Shown here piece after piece: positions 6,385 to 7,331 of a stretch of DNA of 7,331 nt; position 1 is the stretch's first letter; every line of letters starts with the position of its first letter. A model generated the notes under the pieces. That model was not told the DNA's origin. It ran no database searches and worked only from the letters and a program-made list of their open reading frames with translations. The DNA is from Akkermansiaceae bacterium UBA2367. GTDB taxonomy: Bacteria > Verrucomicrobiota > Verrucomicrobiia > Verrucomicrobiales > DEV007. The position numbers and the translations under genes are program-made. Location: NCBI GenBank assembly GCA_002344525.1, contig DDTJ01000045.1, forward strand, positions 1 to 7,331, in the 5' to 3' direction.

Positions 6385-7331
6385 ATGCTCCGAACCCTCG
6401 CCTGCGCCCTCCTGCTCCTCGCCTCTACCTCCCTCCGGGCCGAGCGTCCCAACATCGTCTTCATCTTCTCGGACGACCACGCCCAGCACGCCATCTCGGC
6501 CTACGGCTCGAAGGTGAACGGGACGCCCCACATCGACCGCCTCGCCGCGGGCGGGGCGCGCTTCACGAATTCCTTCGTCACCAATTCCATCTGCACGCCG
6601 AGCCGCGCCACCCTGCTCACCGGGCAGTATTCGCACCGCAATGGCGTGCCGGTCTTCAACCGCTTCGACGGCAGCCGCGACCATGTCGCGAAGCACCTCC
6701 AAGCGGGCGGCTATCACACGGGCATGATCGGCAAGTGGCACCTCGGGAGCGATCCCACCGGCTTCGACCGCTGGATCGTGCTGCCGGGCCAAGGGGCCTA
6801 CTGGAATCCGGTCTTCCTCGTCGCCGGGAGCAAGCTCACCATCGAGGGGCACTGCACCGACGTCACCACCGAACTCGGCATCGAATGGATCCGCACCCGC
6901 CCCAAGGACAAGCCCTTCTTCCTGATGCTGCACCAGAAGGCCCCGCACCGCTCTTGGGAACCCGCCGAACGCCACATCGAGCAGTTCAAGGACAAGGCCA
7001 TCCCCGAACCCGACACGCTGTGGGACGACTACGCCACCCGCCCCGCCGCGCTGCCGGTGAACGAGCAGACCGTGGCGAGGGATCTGACCCGCCGCGACCT
7101 GAAGCTGACTCCGCCCGACGATCTCAAAGGCCCCGAACTGCGCCAATGGATGCAGACGAAGCCGATGGAGCTCGAGGTGGACGGCAGGATGCTCACGGGC
7201 GAGGAACTCGTGAAATGGAAATACCAGCGCTACATGCAGGACTACCTCGCCTGCGTGCAGGGCGTGGACGATGGAGTGGGCCGGGTGCTCGACTACCTCG
7301 ACGAAAGCGGCCTCGCCGAGAACACCATCGT
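6385..7331 (+). CDS. Secreted type I sulfatase, C-terminus beyond the window
   Basis: The 315 complete codons present encode the N-terminal catalytic part of a formylglycine-dependent sulfatase, which hydrolyses sulfate esters. Residues 1-19 are a Sec signal peptide with a likely cut after LRA, so the enzyme acts outside the cytoplasm. Active-site features are visible in order: calcium ligands in FSDD (28-31), the maturation motif CTPSR at 70-74 in which Cys70 would become formylglycine, GKWHLG at 116-121, and KAPHR at 185-189. The stretch DPTGFDRWIVLPGQGAYWNP (123-142) together with FFLMLHQKAPH resembles N-acetylglucosamine-6-sulfatase or mucin-desulfating enzymes; this subfamily call is from memory and only moderate. 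Maturation of the Cys type needs a formylglycine-generating enzyme or anaerobic sulfatase-maturating enzyme encoded elsewhere. The start is the only ATG that gives a full signal peptide. There is no Shine-Dalgarno. The frame runs off the end of the window, so the conserved C-terminal metal-site residues cannot be checked. Confidence 0.96.
   Translation, partial: MLRTLACALLLLASTSLRAERPNIVFIFSDDHAQHAISAYGSKVNGTPHIDRLAAGGARFTNSFVTNSICTPSRATLLTGQYSHRNGVPVFNRFDGSRDHVAKHLQAGGYHTGMIGKWHLGSDPTGFDRWIVLPGQGAYWNPVFLVAGSKLTIEGHCTDVTTELGIEWIRTRPKDKPFFLMLHQKAPHRSWEPAERHIEQFKDKAIPEPDTLWDDYATRPAALPVNEQTVARDLTRRDLKLTPPDDLKGPELRQWMQTKPMELEVDGRMLTGEELVKWKYQRYMQDYLACVQGVDDGVGRVLDYLDESGLAENTI

Noticed and set aside
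5864..6517. Plus-strand frames across the UPF0175 gene and the palindromic repeat
   Set aside because: They are antisense to a recognisable UPF0175 protein, continue through a repeat, and overlap the sulfatase in another frame.
6163..7146. A 327-residue minus-strand frame opposite the sulfatase
   Set aside because: Most of it is antisense to the sulfatase catalytic region and it crosses the palindromic repeat. Only its last residues were kept, as a weak remnant idea.
1..7331. CRISPR array, tRNA, rRNA or riboswitch
   Set aside because: I saw no regularly spaced direct repeats, no cloverleaf-like stretch and no known aptamer core on reading both strands.

Overview
The window is GC-rich DNA of the kind found in the Planctomycetota/Verrucomicrobiota (PVC) bacteria. 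The evidence is the gene content: a large protein combining a planctomycete-type cytochrome c domain with DUF1549 and DUF1553, next to a Tat-exported DUF1501 protein, and nearby a secreted type I sulfatase. I cannot place it below phylum level; the palindromic repeats would fit Verrucomicrobiota, but that is an impression, not a search result.

Layout: (1) 88-3525 +, a 1145-residue exported cytochrome c / DUF1549 / DUF1553 protein with a discoidin-like (F5/8 type C) domain inserted in its central beta module. (2) 3526-3692, a 167-base spacer with a long imperfect inverted repeat made of CACGAAT units, a T-run, a short GC hairpin and four tandem heptamers, the last of which carries the start codon of the next gene. 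(3) 3693-5141 +, a 482-residue DUF1501 protein with a Tat signal. (4) 5142-5177, a short convergent gap with a GC hairpin. (5) 5178-5852 -, an unrecognised 224-residue protein in markedly AT-richer DNA, downstream of (6) 5924-6166 -, an 80-residue UPF0175 antitoxin-like protein of normal GC. (7) 6167-6384, a divergent intergenic region with a REPIN-like pair of inverted hairpins that abuts a good sigma70-type promoter. (8) 6385 to the window end +, a sulfatase whose C-terminal part lies outside the window.

How the genes fit together: genes 1 and 2 form the exported cytochrome/DUF1501 pair that is very common in PVC genomes, and the sulfatase is a typical companion in sulfated-glycan catabolism. 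The joint role in sulfated polysaccharide use is inference; no glycoside hydrolase or transporter is visible here. The two minus-strand genes look unrelated to this and resemble a small accessory insertion: an antitoxin-family gene without its usual PIN-domain toxin, followed by a low-GC gene of unknown function. The most unusual items are that non-canonical gene pair, the REPIN-like element joined to the sulfatase promoter, and the repeat-built start region of the DUF1501 gene. I did not find a clearly new multi-gene system.
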